From assembly GCA_945868305.1 (NCBI GenBank), contig CAMBKU010000024.1, forward strand, positions 1-34,763: a DNA stretch of 34,763 nucleotides, given 5' to 3'. Source of the stretch: an uncultured Lachnospiraceae bacterium. GTDB lineage: Bacteria; Bacillota; Clostridia; Lachnospirales; Lachnospiraceae. This document shows, piece by piece, positions 23,611 through 32,824 of this stretch (position 1 is its first letter; the number at the start of each line of letters is the position of its first letter). The translations under genes were made by a program, and so were the position numbers. The notes beneath the pieces are model-generated. The model was given only the letters and a program-made list of their open reading frames with translations, searched no databases and was not told where the DNA came from.

Positions 23611-24975
23611 TTAAAATGGAAACTTCATCTTCCCGAATCCGCCCATTTTTCCTCTGCCGCCTTTTCCGCCAAACATTCCAGGCATCTGCTTCATCATTTT
23701 TCTGGTCTGTTCAAACTGTTTTACCAGACGGTTTACCTCTGCGATATCCACACCGGCACCTTTTGCAATTCTGCGCTTTCTGCTCGGATTTAACAAAGAA
23801 GGATTGCTGCGCTCTTTTGGTGTCATAGAATAAATAATGCCCTCAATACGCGCCATCTGCTTTTCATCAATCGCACTCTCAATCTGAGAAAGCTGTGCAC
23901 CGCCGATACCCGGCATCATGCCAAGTACCTTGGAAATACCGCCCATCTTCTTCATCTGATTCATGGATTCTAAGTAATCATCAAATCCAAATTCAGCTTT
24001 CCGAAGCTTCTGTTCCATCTTTTTTGCCTTGTCCTCGTCAAGTTCCTCCTGTGCCTTCTCAATCAGTGTCAGCACATCTCCCATACCGAGGATACGGGAT
24101 GCCATACGATCCGGATAAAACTGCTCCAAATCAGAAAGCTTTTCTCCCATACCGACAAAAAGAATCGGTTTTCCGGTAACTGCCCGGATGGATAATGCGG
24201 CACCGCCTCTGGTATCACCGTCTAACTTGGTGAGAACCACACCATCGATTCCAATCTTTTCCTCGAAAGTGCTTGCAACATTTACCGCATCCTGACCTGT
24301 CATAGCATCCACAACAAGAATCGTCTGGGTAACGTCCACATTTTCCTTTATTTCAACGAGTTCCGCCATCATTTCCTCATCCACATGAAGACGTCCGGCA
24401 GTATCGATGATGACTACATTAAAGCCACCCTTTGCAGCATGCTCCATTGCTGCTTTCGCAATATCCACTGGGCGATTCTTATCCCCCATGGAAAAGACTT
24501 CCACGCCCTGCTTCTCACCATTTATTTTTAACTGGTCAATGGCTGCCGGACGATAAACGTCGCAGGCTACTAACAGGGGCTTTCTGCCCTTCTGCTTTAA
24601 TTTCCCGGCAATCTTTGCCGTGGTGGTGGTCTTACCAGCACCCTGAAGTCCCGCCATCATAAGAACGGTGATTTCATTTCCCGGCTTTAAGGAAAGCTCT
24701 GTGGTCTCAGAGCCCATGAGCTTTACCATTTCCTCATTTACAATTTTAATGACCATCTGTCCCGGATTCAGACCGTTCATAACATCGGAGCCAATGGCAC
24801 GCTCCTGCACGGATTTGGTAAACTGCTTTACCACTTTAAAGTTAACGTCAGCCTCTAAGAGCGCCATCTTTACTTCTTTAAGCGCCGCTTTGACATCATC
24901 CTCGGTCAGACGCCCCTTGCTCCGCAAATTGCGGAATACGTTCTGCAGTTTTTCTGATAAACTGTCAAATGCCAT
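23611..24975 (-). CDS. ffh: Signal recognition particle GTPase Ffh (SRP54)
   Basis: A 454-residue Ffh. The N domain spans about residues 1-95. The G domain has GLQGAGKTTT at 109-118, DVYRPAAIDQL, DTAGRLHVDEEMM and TKLDGDTRGGAAL. The methionine-rich M domain spans about 300-454 and ends in the flexible KMGGFGKMKFPF tail; it binds signal peptides and the SRP RNA. Ffh carries nascent membrane and secreted proteins to FtsY, encoded upstream in the same region. It starts one base after ylxM, with which it is clearly co-transcribed from the promoter at 25361-25389. No SRP RNA gene was seen in the window. Confidence 0.98.
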   Translation of the reverse strand: MAFDSLSEKLQNVFRNLRSKGRLTEDDVKAALKEVKMALLEADVNFKVVKQFTKSVQERAIGSDVMNGLNPGQMVIKIVNEEMVKLMGSETTELSLKPGNEITVLMMAGLQGAGKTTTTAKIAGKLKQKGRKPLLVACDVYRPAAIDQLKINGEKQGVEVFSMGDKNRPVDIAKAAMEHAAKGGFNVVIIDTAGRLHVDEEMMAELVEIKENVDVTQTILVVDAMTGQDAVNVASTFEEKIGIDGVVLTKLDGDTRGGAALSIRAVTGKPILFVGMGEKLSDLEQFYPDRMASRILGMGDVLTLIEKAQEELDEDKAKKMEQKLRKAEFGFDDYLESMNQMKKMGGISKVLGMMPGIGGAQLSQIESAIDEKQMARIEGIIYSMTPKERSNPSLLNPSRKRRIAKGAGVDIAEVNRLVKQFEQTRKMMKQMPGMFGGKGGRGKMGGFGKMKFPF

Positions 24976-24976
24976 A

Positions 24977-25321
24977 TTACAGCTCCTCTAATATCTCATT
25001 GGATAAATTCTCTATTTCATTCAAAATGGATTCCTCCGGCTTTTCATGAAAACGCTTCGCCAGAATATGAATCTCAGATACTTTCTGCTTCGCCGTAAGG
25101 AACTTCGCTACCAGATGCAACTTTTCCTCATAGCCTTCCAATGTCCTGTTGCAGCGCTTTATCATGTCATGGACACCCTGCCTGCTAATTCCCTCGTCCT
25201 TTGCGATTTCACCCAAAGACAGGTCATTAAACACAAAATCCTCGTATATCCTGCGCTGATGTTCATTTAAGAGCTCTCCATAAAAATCATACAGATAAGC
25301 CTGCTCCAGCTTTTCTTCCAT
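24977..25321 (-). CDS. ylxM: YlxM/p13-family helix-turn-helix protein associated with SRP
   Basis: A 114-residue all-helical protein. The YlxM pattern is seen in [20 protein letters not shown], then [20 protein letters not shown], a sigma-like helix-turn-helix, and a charged C-terminal tail. YlxM proteins are encoded next to ffh in Gram-positives and, in streptococci, modulate SRP GTPase activity; that function is inferred by family. The start at 25321 is set by AAGGAG about six bases upstream, while the longer frame from 25678 reaches across the promoter and terminator into the preceding gene. The stop is one base before ffh. Confidence 0.92.
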   Translation of the reverse strand: MEEKLEQAYLYDFYGELLNEHQRRIYEDFVFNDLSLGEIAKDEGISRQGVHDMIKRCNRTLEGYEEKLHLVAKFLTAKQKVSEIHILAKRFHEKPEESILNEIENLSNEILEEL

Positions 25322-25360
25322 ACATAACTCCTTATTCGCCAAGACCTGCGAACCTATCGT

Positions 25361-25389
25361 ATCATACAACAAAAAGAACAGGGTGTCAA
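25361..25389 (-). promoter_or_regulatory. Near-consensus sigma-A promoter for ylxM-ffh
   Basis: Minus-strand TTGACA (25389-25384) is a perfect -35 box and TATGAT (25366-25361) matches five of six, with a 17-base spacer. It lies 40 bases before ylxM, and its -35 box overlaps the descending arm of the terminator of the gene upstream. Confidence 0.85.
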
Positions 25390-25411
25390 GTATTTTTTCT
25401 TTACACCCTGT
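25371..25411 (-). terminator. Intrinsic terminator after the charged membrane protein gene
   Basis: ACAGGGTGT (25378-25386) pairs perfectly with ACACCCTGT (25403-25411). On the minus strand the stem is followed by TCTTTTTG. It lies 16 bases after the stop at 25428 and shares bases with the ylxM promoter. Confidence 0.85.
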
Positions 25412-25427
25412 CAAAAATATAATTCTG

Positions 25428-25982
25428 TCAATGGAAAAGCCAGGCAAGCTCTGCAATTCCGCCTGCCAGACTAAGCAGAGAACATGCACCGGAGATAATT
25501 TCCCGTTTTCCGTCAGATTGAAAGAAGGATGCTGTAGAAAAAGCAAACACATCCACCAGAACCACAAACGGTAAAATTGCAAAAATATCAAAAGAAACAC
25601 CGTTAAGCCATGTAACAAGCAGCGCTGCTCCAAAACCACTGGCAAAACAGATGATGCAAAGAAGCACAAGCAATACAATATTTTTTACAGAATGCTTCTC
25701 TTTCTTTTCTAATCTGCGCTCTGCCTTTTCGATTTTCTTCGTCGCCTTAAGTGCAAGTTTTGCATTTTTTTCATCTTCTTTTTCAATCTGTTTTTGTCTT
25801 TTTCTCTCCAGCTCACGGTTTTTCATTTCTTCCTCAAACGCCGCCTTCTGCTGTCTTAGGTCTTCTTTTTCCTGCCTCTTTCTCTCTTTTTCCTGAAGCC
25901 GTTCTTCTTTTCTTTGTGCTCTGGTCAGTTTTTCTTCTTCCGGTTTTTCCTCCTCAAAAATGTCCCCGCTTCTTCCAAACAT
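25428..25982 (-). CDS. Unrecognised membrane protein with long charged coiled-coil N-terminus
   Basis: A 184-residue protein I cannot assign to a family. Residues 1-97 are extremely rich in Glu, Lys and Arg (for example [18 protein letters not shown]), with hydrophobic spacing that suits a single long charged helix or coiled coil in the cytoplasm. Residues about 98-122 form a membrane segment ([20 protein letters not shown]), followed by a second around [18 protein letters not shown] and a possible third near the C-terminus ([20 protein letters not shown]). GGAGG eight bases before the ATG supports the start. It lies between ilvA and ylxM inside the SRP gene cluster and ends in a terminator. 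A membrane-tethered RNA or ribosome-binding role would fit the basic-acidic helix, but this is a guess from charge and context. Confidence 0.75.
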   Translation of the reverse strand: MFGRSGDIFEEEKPEEEKLTRAQRKEERLQEKERKRQEKEDLRQQKAAFEEEMKNRELERKRQKQIEKEDEKNAKLALKATKKIEKAERRLEKKEKHSVKNIVLLVLLCIICFASGFGAALLVTWLNGVSFDIFAILPFVVLVDVFAFSTASFFQSDGKREIISGACSLLSLAGGIAELAWLFH

Positions 25983-26013
25983 ATGCTAATCCTCCGCCAT
26001 TTCCTGTTTCTTT

Positions 26014-27225
26014 TTACAGATTTGCCTGAACCACTCTCGGTTTATAACCGTTCTTTTCCAATGCCTGAATGATTTTGTTTTTATGCTCGGTTCCAAAAGA
26101 CTCCATCGTAATGCGCAGTTCTACCTGTGCCGTGCGGTTTGTTGTAACAAACTGGTTATGCTCTAACTTAATGACATTTCCCTGTTCCTGGGCGATAATG
26201 TCGGCTACCTTGCAAAGTTCACCCGGCTTATCCGGAAGAAGTACGGACACAGTAAAGATACGGTCACGGAAAATAAGTCCCTGCTGTACTACAGAGGACA
26301 TGGTAATCACATCCATGTTTCCGCCACTTAGAATAGATACCACGCGTTTATCCTTCACACCCAGATGTTTCAGTGCCGCCACCGTAAGAAGTCCTGAATT
26401 TTCCACGATCATTTTGTGGTTTTCTACCATATCAAGAAAAGAAACTACCAGTTCATGATCCTCAACCGTAATAATGTCATCCAGATTTTTCTGCAGATAT
26501 GGGAAAATCTTTGAACCCGGTGTCTTTACCGCAGTTCCGTCTGCAATGGTATTGACATTCGGAAGTGTCGTCACCTTACCCGCTGCCAGAGATGCCTTCA
26601 TACAGGCTGCCCCCGCCGGTTCCACACCAATAACTTTTACTTTCGGATTTAACAGCTTTGCCAGTGTAGATACACCGGTAGCCAGTCCGCCGCCGCCAAT
26701 CGGCACTAAAATGTACTCTACCAGAGGAAGTTCTTTAAAAATTTCCATTGCAATGGTTCCCTGTCCGGTGGCAACCACAGGATCATCAAACGGATGCACA
26801 AAAGTATAGCCTTTTTCCTCCGCAAGCTTTAATGCATACTCGCACGCCTCATCGTAGACATCCCCGTGCAGAATCACTTCCGCCCCATAGCCCTTTGTAC
26901 GATTTACTTTGATAAGCGGTGTTGTGGTCGGCATCACGATCACTGCTTTGACTCCGTAGCATTTTGCCGCATAAGCAACGCCCTGGGCGTGATTCCCGGC
27001 AGACGCCGTAATCAGACCTTTTTTCCGTTCTTCCTCGGAAAGCGTACTGATTTTATAGTAAGCACCACGCACCTTGTAGGCTCCTGTATACTGCATATTC
27101 TCCGGCTTTAAATACACCTTGTTTCCACTCTGACCACTTAAAAATTCACTGTAAATAAGCTTTGTTTCCAGCGTCACTTCTCTTACTTTTTCACTTGCTT
27201 CCTCAAACTTGTCCAATGTCAACAT
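26014..27225 (-). CDS. ilvA: Threonine ammonia-lyase (threonine dehydratase) with C-terminal ACT domain
   Basis: A 403-residue PLP enzyme that deaminates threonine to 2-oxobutyrate, the first step toward isoleucine or toward propionate-type fermentation. The PLP lysine is Lys51 in YTGAYKVRGAYYK; SAGNHAQGVAYAA and the phosphate loop GGGGLATG follow, and LSGGNMD near residue 310 is also typical. A single ACT domain occupies about residues 325-403 (VSVLLPDKPGELCKVADIIA). One ACT domain at this length resembles clostridial and TdcB-like forms rather than two-domain E. coli IlvA. AAGGAG about ten bases before the ATG at 27225 sets the start; the longer frame overlaps ftsY. It lies one base after ftsY, an unusual neighbour for an SRP gene. 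Confidence 0.92.
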   Translation of the reverse strand: MLTLDKFEEASEKVREVTLETKLIYSEFLSGQSGNKVYLKPENMQYTGAYKVRGAYYKISTLSEEERKKGLITASAGNHAQGVAYAAKCYGVKAVIVMPTTTPLIKVNRTKGYGAEVILHGDVYDEACEYALKLAEEKGYTFVHPFDDPVVATGQGTIAMEIFKELPLVEYILVPIGGGGLATGVSTLAKLLNPKVKVIGVEPAGAACMKASLAAGKVTTLPNVNTIADGTAVKTPGSKIFPYLQKNLDDIITVEDHELVVSFLDMVENHKMIVENSGLLTVAALKHLGVKDKRVVSILSGGNMDVITMSSVVQQGLIFRDRIFTVSVLLPDKPGELCKVADIIAQEQGNVIKLEHNQFVTTNRTAQVELRITMESFGTEHKNKIIQALEKNGYKPRVVQANL

Positions 27226-27226
27226 T

Positions 27227-28186
27227 TTAATTTTCTCCTTCCTCTCTTTCTTCTTCTCCCTCGCCCCTGTCAAACAAGGCGTTTACAAACTCCTCCGGGT
27301 CAAATTTCTGCAAATCATCGATGGTCTCTCCCACACAAATATATTTTACAGGAATCTGAAGTTCTGACTGAATTGCTACAGCAATTCCGCCCTTTGCCGT
27401 TCCATCCATCTTTGTCAGAATAATTCCTGTCAGATCCGTCACCTCGGCGAACTGCTTTGCCTGCGCCAGTGCATTCTGACCAGTAGTAGCATCCAGTACC
27501 ACTAAAGTTTCCCGATATGCATCCGGATATTCTTTCTCTAAAATGCGGTTAATTTTCCGCAGTTCTTCCATCAGATTCTTTTTATTATGAAGTCTGCCCG
27601 CCGTATCGCAGAGCAACACATCTGCATTTCTCGCCTTTGCCGCTGCAACAGCATCATAAATGACCGCCGCCGGGTCAGAGCCTTCCTGTCCGCCTATCAT
27701 ATCAACTCCTGCACGGTTTGCCCACTCTTTTAACTGTTCTCCTGCCGCTGCACGGAAAGTATCTGCTGCCGCAAGGACAACTTTTTTTCCCTGTGCTTTT
27801 AATTTTCCTGCCAGTTTACCGACGGATGTGGTTTTCCCTACACCATTAACGCCTACGATAAGTACAACCGCTTTTTCATCCTCAAACCGATATGCCGTCT
27901 CTCCTACCTGCATCTGCTCTTTGATGCTTTCAATCAGAATTTCTTTGCATTCCTCCGGTTTTTTGATATGATTTTCCTTTACTTTTGCTTTTAACGTATC
28001 CAGAATATTTTCCGTGGCACGGACCCCGATGTCACCCATGATTAAGATTTCCTCAATTTCCTCATAAAAATCGTCATCTATCTGGGAAAATCCGTGAAAT
28101 ACAGAATCAATTCCGGAAACGATGTTATCTCTTGTCTTGGTCAGCCCGGATACAAGCCGGCTGAAAAATCCTTTTTTTTCTCCCAT
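27227..28186 (-). CDS. ftsY: Signal recognition particle receptor FtsY
   Basis: A 319-residue SRP receptor. The N domain is followed by a G domain with GVNGVGKTTS at 112-121, ADTFRAAAGEQL near 141, DTAGRLHNKKNLM at 194 and TKMDGTAKGG at 258. The long acidic A domain of E. coli FtsY is absent, as in most Gram-positives, and the C-terminus carries a short Glu-rich tail (RGEGEEEREEGEN). FtsY meets Ffh at the membrane and releases the ribosome to the translocon. It follows smc by 35 bases, with AAGGAATG upstream of its ATG, and ends one base before ilvA. Confidence 0.97.
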   Translation of the reverse strand: MGEKKGFFSRLVSGLTKTRDNIVSGIDSVFHGFSQIDDDFYEEIEEILIMGDIGVRATENILDTLKAKVKENHIKKPEECKEILIESIKEQMQVGETAYRFEDEKAVVLIVGVNGVGKTTSVGKLAGKLKAQGKKVVLAAADTFRAAAGEQLKEWANRAGVDMIGGQEGSDPAAVIYDAVAAAKARNADVLLCDTAGRLHNKKNLMEELRKINRILEKEYPDAYRETLVVLDATTGQNALAQAKQFAEVTDLTGIILTKMDGTAKGGIAVAIQSELQIPVKYICVGETIDDLQKFDPEEFVNALFDRGEGEEEREEGEN

Positions 28187-28221
28187 GGACTCATTCCTTT
28201 CTTTTGCTTTCTGTCATCCTG

Positions 28222-31200
28222 CTACTGTTCCAGGTCTTTTTCAATCAGATTTACGGAAACCAGTGTGGAAACACCTTTTTCCTGCATGGTGATACCATAA
28301 AGCCTGTCCGCTGCATTCATAGTTCCCCTTCTATGGGTAATTACGATAAACTGCGTATTTTTCGTCAATTTATGAAGATATTTCGCAAAGCGATCGACAT
28401 TTGAATCATCAAGCGCTGCCTCAATCTCGTCCAACAGACAAAACGGTGACGGCTTTAAGTTCTGAATTGCAAACAATAATGCTATCGCAGTTAAGGATTT
28501 CTCTCCACCGGAAAGCTGCATCATATTCTGCAGTTTCTTTCCTGGCGGCTGTGCGATAATGCGTATGCCGCATTCCAGGATATCCTCATCCTCCACAAGC
28601 TCCAGAGTTCCTTTTCCTCCGCCAAACAAATCCTTAAATGCCTTATCAAATTCCCGCTGAATTTCAGCAAATTTCTCGGTAAACTGTCTGCGCATTCCGG
28701 TATCCAAGTCATCGATAATGCCGACTAACGTCTTTTCTGCTTCGATTAAATCGTCATGCTGATTCTTTAGAAATTCGTAACGCTCGGAAAGCTCTTTGTA
28801 ATCTTCTATCGCATTGACATTGACATCTCCCAGTTTTCGGATGTCTTCCTTCAAAGATACAATAAGCTTCTTTAATTCCGGCAGATTGTCATATTCTTCT
28901 TTCCTCATCTGCTCTGCGGCATGAAGCGTCAGTTCGTATTCTTCCCACATATAATTATTCTGATACTCCTGAGCTTCTTCCAGCTTTTCGCGCTGGCTAT
29001 TCAAGCGGAAAATCTCCTTGTCCAGTTCACTGATACGCTTTGTAATGTCCTCCCTCTTCTGGAAAAATCCCTTATATTCCGCAGACATTTCATCTTTTTT
29101 TGCCTGGTCATCTTTTAATTGTTTTTCCAAATCGCTGTGGCTGTCATCCGAAGCAAGAATTGTCTTTTCAATCTCGGCAATGTCACTTTTTTTCTTTTCC
29201 ACATCATCCTTGGCTTCCTTCGCCTGATTCTTTATGTTTTCTGCCTCTTCCTCTAAGCGATTGATTTCCCGGTCAATACGGTTCATGTTTTCCAGGATGA
29301 ATTCTTCTTTCTGGCGAAAATTCGCCTCCTCCATCTGAATCTCGGATACTGCTTCTTTTGCCTTTTCTTCGGACACAGTCTGTTCCTCTAAAATCTTTTG
29401 CAGACGTCCACTTTCCTGCTCTATTTCCTTTTCCCGTTTTGCTGCAGCCTCGATTTCCTCTTTTATTTTTTCTTTATTTTCGGCAATCTCTGCAATCTGA
29501 TTCTCGATTTCCTTACTTTCACGCTTTAATCCAGCGTAGACACTTTCGCTTTCTTCCTGCTTATCTTTCGCACCTTTTAAATTCATCTCAGCCGTGTTCT
29601 GTGCAAGATACTGCTCCTGCAGTTTTAGTTTTGCAGCTTCCATATCTTCCGCCAATAATGCTTCTGCTGTCTTTATCTCCTCCAGACGCGCTCTGCCGCT
29701 TTTTATACTTCCGGTCAATTCTGCAATACTCTGCTCCAGATCCTCGATTTCCCGTTTTCTTCCAAGCAGATTGCTGTTATTTTTAAAAGCACCACCCGCC
29801 ATGGAACCACCAGGGCTTAAATATTCGCCCTCCAGCGTCACTATATGTAAAGAGTACTGGCTCTTTTTTGCCAATGCAATAGCATGATCAATCGTATCGA
29901 CTGCAAACACTCTGCCGAGCAGATAGGACATGACCTCGCTATATTTTTCCTCGGTCTTTACCAGTGTATTAGCAAAGCCCAAAACACCGTCTTCTTTTAA
30001 ATATTTCTCATTTTTAGAGTTATCCCTGCCCCGCACACTGGTAAGCGGCAAAAAAGTAGCCCGTCCAAAACGGTTCTGCTTTAAAAAGCCGATCATTTTT
30101 TTTGCCGTTGCTTCATCTTCCGTCACAATGTTCTGAATATTTCCGCCCAAAGCGGTCTCTATCGCCGTCTCATATTTCTTATCCACTGTAATCAAATCCG
30201 CTACAACACCCAAAAGTCCCGGTTCTTTTTCTTTTTGCTCCATAACTTTACGGATACTGTTGCCATAACCGTCATAACGCTCTGCAATATTTTTTAAGGA
30301 CTCAAGCTTGGATTGTTCCTTATGATAAGATACCCTTGCTGCATCTAAGGACTCTGTCACTTCTTTTCGTTTTCGCTTCCAGTCCACGGTTTTTTCTTCC
30401 ATCTGCTGCATGGAATGATTCAATTCAGTAATCGCATCACAGGTCTTTTTATACTCTTTTTCATACTCCGAAAGTACCGACTGTAAATCAGCTTCCTCGC
30501 TCTTTCGCTGCAAAAGGCGCTTGGTAAGTTCCGCCTTACGGATGTTTACCTGTTCTAACATAGTGTCATAGCGCTGCTGCCCGGCTTTGATGGATGCCTT
30601 GTTGTTTAAAAGTTCAATGATCTCGTTTTTTCCGGCTTCCATTCCCTCATTGCAACGGGCAATTTCTGCCTGAAGCTTTGCCAGTTCTTCCTCTGCTTTT
30701 TTCCGTCTTGCTGCAATTTCCTCTAACTTATCTGCGCTTTCCGCTTTCCGTCCCTCATAGGATGCACGTTCAGTTTGTCTTTCTTCTTTTTCTTTTTCAA
30801 TTGCCTCAAGACGGCTCCTTAAATGCTCGTCTGTCATCTCCGCCGTATGAATCTGTTCCTTTAAAACATTGATCTGACCTTCCAGCTTTCCTTTTAAGAC
30901 GCTGGTATTGCTCAGTTCATCTCTGGTACGGTTAATCTTCTCATCCAGAACCTCCATATCTCGTTCCAGCTTTTCATACTCTGTCTTGATGTTTTCATAG
31001 GATTCATTGGCTTCCTTTAATTCATCATCTGCAATCTGATATTTTGCAGTCACATCCTTTTGCTGTCCCTCGATGCGATTTGTTTCCAGAAGAAACATAT
31101 TGACATCATAAGTCTTTAATTCTTCCTTTTTCTGCAAATAAATTTTGGCAGTCTTTGCCTGCTTTTCAAGTGGAATGACCTGGCGCTCCAGTTCAGATAA

Positions 31201-31782
31201 AATATCGTTGACGCGCACAAGATTTTCACGCTCATCTGCCAGTTTTTTCTGTGCAGTCGCTTTTCTCCGCTTAAATTTTACGATTCCTGCCGCTTCATCA
31301 AACAGTTCCCTGCGTTCCTCCGGTTTACCGTTTAGAATCTTCTCAATCTGTCCCTGTCCGATAATGGAATATCCTTCTTTACCGATACCTGTATCATAGA
31401 ACAACTCATTAACATCCTTTAAACGGCATGGATTTCCGTTCAAAAGATATTCACTCTCACCTGACCTGTAAACACGCCGTGCTACAGTGACCTCTGAAAA
31501 ATCCACCGCAAGCTTGTGATCCGAATTGTCTAACGTAATCGCAACATAGGCGTAGCTTAACGGCTTGCGGTTTTCGGTTCCGGCAAAAATAATATCCTGC
31601 ATACTGGCTCCACGAAGCTGTTTCGCACTCTGTTCTCCCAGCACCCAACGCACCGCATCCGCCACATTACTCTTTCCACTTCCATTTGGTCCTACAATTC
31701 CCGTAATTCCATTATGAAAATCAAATACAATCTTGTTCGCAAAGGATTTAAAACCGTGTACTTCTATACTCTTTAAATACAT
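28222..31782 (-). CDS. smc: Chromosome partition protein SMC
   Basis: A 1186-residue SMC, standard length. The N-terminal head has Walker A GPNGSGKSN at 31-39 and QSAKQLRGASMQDIIF, the first coiled coil runs to about 510, the hinge lies at about 515-670 (GVVADLITVDKKYETAIETA and LSPGGSMAGGAFK), and the second coiled coil leads to the C-terminal head. There the signature LSGGEKSL is at 1090-1097 and Walker B CLLDEIEAALDD near 1115. Most bacteria have Val-Asp in the Walker B region where this protein has Ile-Glu. With ScpA and ScpB, encoded elsewhere, it compacts and separates chromosomes by loop extrusion. It starts 18 bases after rnc with AGGGGA upstream. Confidence 0.98.
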   Translation of the reverse strand: MYLKSIEVHGFKSFANKIVFDFHNGITGIVGPNGSGKSNVADAVRWVLGEQSAKQLRGASMQDIIFAGTENRKPLSYAYVAITLDNSDHKLAVDFSEVTVARRVYRSGESEYLLNGNPCRLKDVNELFYDTGIGKEGYSIIGQGQIEKILNGKPEERRELFDEAAGIVKFKRRKATAQKKLADERENLVRVNDILSELERQVIPLEKQAKTAKIYLQKKEELKTYDVNMFLLETNRIEGQQKDVTAKYQIADDELKEANESYENIKTEYEKLERDMEVLDEKINRTRDELSNTSVLKGKLEGQINVLKEQIHTAEMTDEHLRSRLEAIEKEKEERQTERASYEGRKAESADKLEEIAARRKKAEEELAKLQAEIARCNEGMEAGKNEIIELLNNKASIKAGQQRYDTMLEQVNIRKAELTKRLLQRKSEEADLQSVLSEYEKEYKKTCDAITELNHSMQQMEEKTVDWKRKRKEVTESLDAARVSYHKEQSKLESLKNIAERYDGYGNSIRKVMEQKEKEPGLLGVVADLITVDKKYETAIETALGGNIQNIVTEDEATAKKMIGFLKQNRFGRATFLPLTSVRGRDNSKNEKYLKEDGVLGFANTLVKTEEKYSEVMSYLLGRVFAVDTIDHAIALAKKSQYSLHIVTLEGEYLSPGGSMAGGAFKNNSNLLGRKREIEDLEQSIAELTGSIKSGRARLEEIKTAEALLAEDMEAAKLKLQEQYLAQNTAEMNLKGAKDKQEESESVYAGLKRESKEIENQIAEIAENKEKIKEEIEAAAKREKEIEQESGRLQKILEEQTVSEEKAKEAVSEIQMEEANFRQKEEFILENMNRIDREINRLEEEAENIKNQAKEAKDDVEKKKSDIAEIEKTILASDDSHSDLEKQLKDDQAKKDEMSAEYKGFFQKREDITKRISELDKEIFRLNSQREKLEEAQEYQNNYMWEEYELTLHAAEQMRKEEYDNLPELKKLIVSLKEDIRKLGDVNVNAIEDYKELSERYEFLKNQHDDLIEAEKTLVGIIDDLDTGMRRQFTEKFAEIQREFDKAFKDLFGGGKGTLELVEDEDILECGIRIIAQPPGKKLQNMMQLSGGEKSLTAIALLFAIQNLKPSPFCLLDEIEAALDDSNVDRFAKYLHKLTKNTQFIVITHRRGTMNAADRLYGITMQEKGVSTLVSVNLIEKDLEQ

Positions 31783-31800
31783 AATTTCCCCTGTTCCATA

Positions 31801-32481
31801 CTACTGCTTCAATTTAAGCAGCGCCTGATAGGCAGCTTCCTGCTCCGCTGCCTTTTTTGTATGGCCTTCTCCCCTTCCAATAAATGTTTCTCCGATTCGT
31901 GCTTCCACTACGAAATGTTTATCGTGATCCGGTCCTTCCTCTCCAACAAGGCGATAGTTCAGTTCCTCCTTATAGGATGCCTGTACTACCTCCTGAAGGA
32001 TAGTCTTGCTATCATAAAAGAGCTGCTTATGTTCAATGTCCGTCAAAATAAATTTCAAAATAAACTCTTTTGCACTAGCAAAACCACCATCTAAATAAAT
32101 GGCACCAATTACCGCTTCAAGTGCATCCGAAAGAATGGACTTACGGTTCCTGCCTCCTGTCATGTCCTCACCCTTGCCAAGCAATAAATACTCTCCGAGA
32201 TTAAGCTGCTTGGTACAAAATGCCAACGTCGGCTCACAAACCAGGCTCGCTCGCATTTTCGTCAAATCTCCCTCTGGCAACTTCGGGTAATTTAAATATA
32301 AAAATTCGCTGGAGACAATTTCAAGGACTGCATCCCCCAAAAACTCCAGCCTTTCATTATCTGAAAGCTTCTTCATGTGCTTTTCATTTGCATAGGAACT
32401 ATGCGTCAGTGCCTGCTGTAATAATCCCGGCGTCTGGAACTGATAGCCGATTACATTTTGAAATTCTAACTGTTTGCGCAT
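31801..32481 (-). CDS. rnc: Ribonuclease III
   Basis: A 226-residue RNase III that cuts double-stranded RNA, including rRNA precursors. The signature NERLEFLGDAVLEIV is at residues 42-56, holding the catalytic Glu and Asp, and SDALEAVIGAIYLDGG supplies the second acidic pair. A double-stranded RNA-binding domain occupies about 155-226, ending in GEGHTKKAAEQEAAYQALLK. AAGGAGGA just before the ATG at 32481 sets the start; the longer frame from 32571 runs through the acpP terminator. The rnc-smc-ftsY order is conserved in Firmicutes. It follows acpP after a terminator hairpin, so it may rely partly on readthrough or on a promoter I could not identify. Confidence 0.96.
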   Translation of the reverse strand: MRKQLEFQNVIGYQFQTPGLLQQALTHSSYANEKHMKKLSDNERLEFLGDAVLEIVSSEFLYLNYPKLPEGDLTKMRASLVCEPTLAFCTKQLNLGEYLLLGKGEDMTGGRNRKSILSDALEAVIGAIYLDGGFASAKEFILKFILTDIEHKQLFYDSKTILQEVVQASYKEELNYRLVGEEGPDHDKHFVVEARIGETFIGRGEGHTKKAAEQEAAYQALLKLKQ

Positions 32482-32504
32482 CTTTTCCTCCTTCTTACTA
32501 AGAT

Positions 32505-32533
32505 AAATGAAAAAGCCCTTTTGCAAGGGCTTT
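32505..32533 (-). terminator. Intrinsic terminator after acpP
   Basis: AAAGCCCTT (32512-32520) pairs perfectly with AAGGGCTTT (32525-32533) around a four-base loop. On the minus strand TTTTTCATTT follows. It separates plsX-acpP from rnc-smc-ftsY. Confidence 0.88.
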
Positions 32534-32576
32534 ATCCTTTGTTCGCTCCAAATCCGCCAAAAAGGATCCATCGCAA

Positions 32577-32810
32577 TTAGTTGTTCATCGCATTTTTAAT
32601 CTGCTCTACCGCATCTGCAACGGTAACAATTTTCTCCGCATCATCATTTGCAATTTCGATATCGAACTCTTCCTCGATTCCCATGATAATCTGGAATACA
32701 TCCAAAGAATCTGCTCCTAAATCATCTACGAATGTCGTTTCCATTGTAATCTCATCTTCATCCACATTTAATACTTCTGCAATAACCTTTTTTAATTTTT
32801 CAAATTCCAT
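32577..32810 (-). CDS. acpP: Acyl carrier protein
   Basis: A 77-residue acidic, helical acyl carrier protein. The phosphopantetheine attachment site is Ser35 in [20 protein letters not shown], and the rest matches the usual ACP pattern ([20 protein letters not shown]). It carries growing fatty acyl chains for fatty-acid synthesis; PlsX takes acyl groups from it to make acyl-phosphate. It follows plsX by 14 bases and ends 43 bases before a terminator, so plsX-acpP is a complete two-gene unit. The Sfp-type or AcpS-type transferase would activate it; which one is not shown by the sequence. Confidence 0.97.
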   Translation of the reverse strand: MEFEKLKKVIAEVLNVDEDEITMETTFVDDLGADSLDVFQIIMGIEEEFDIEIANDDAEKIVTVADAVEQIKNAMNN

Positions 32811-32824
32811 ATTTCATTTCCTTT

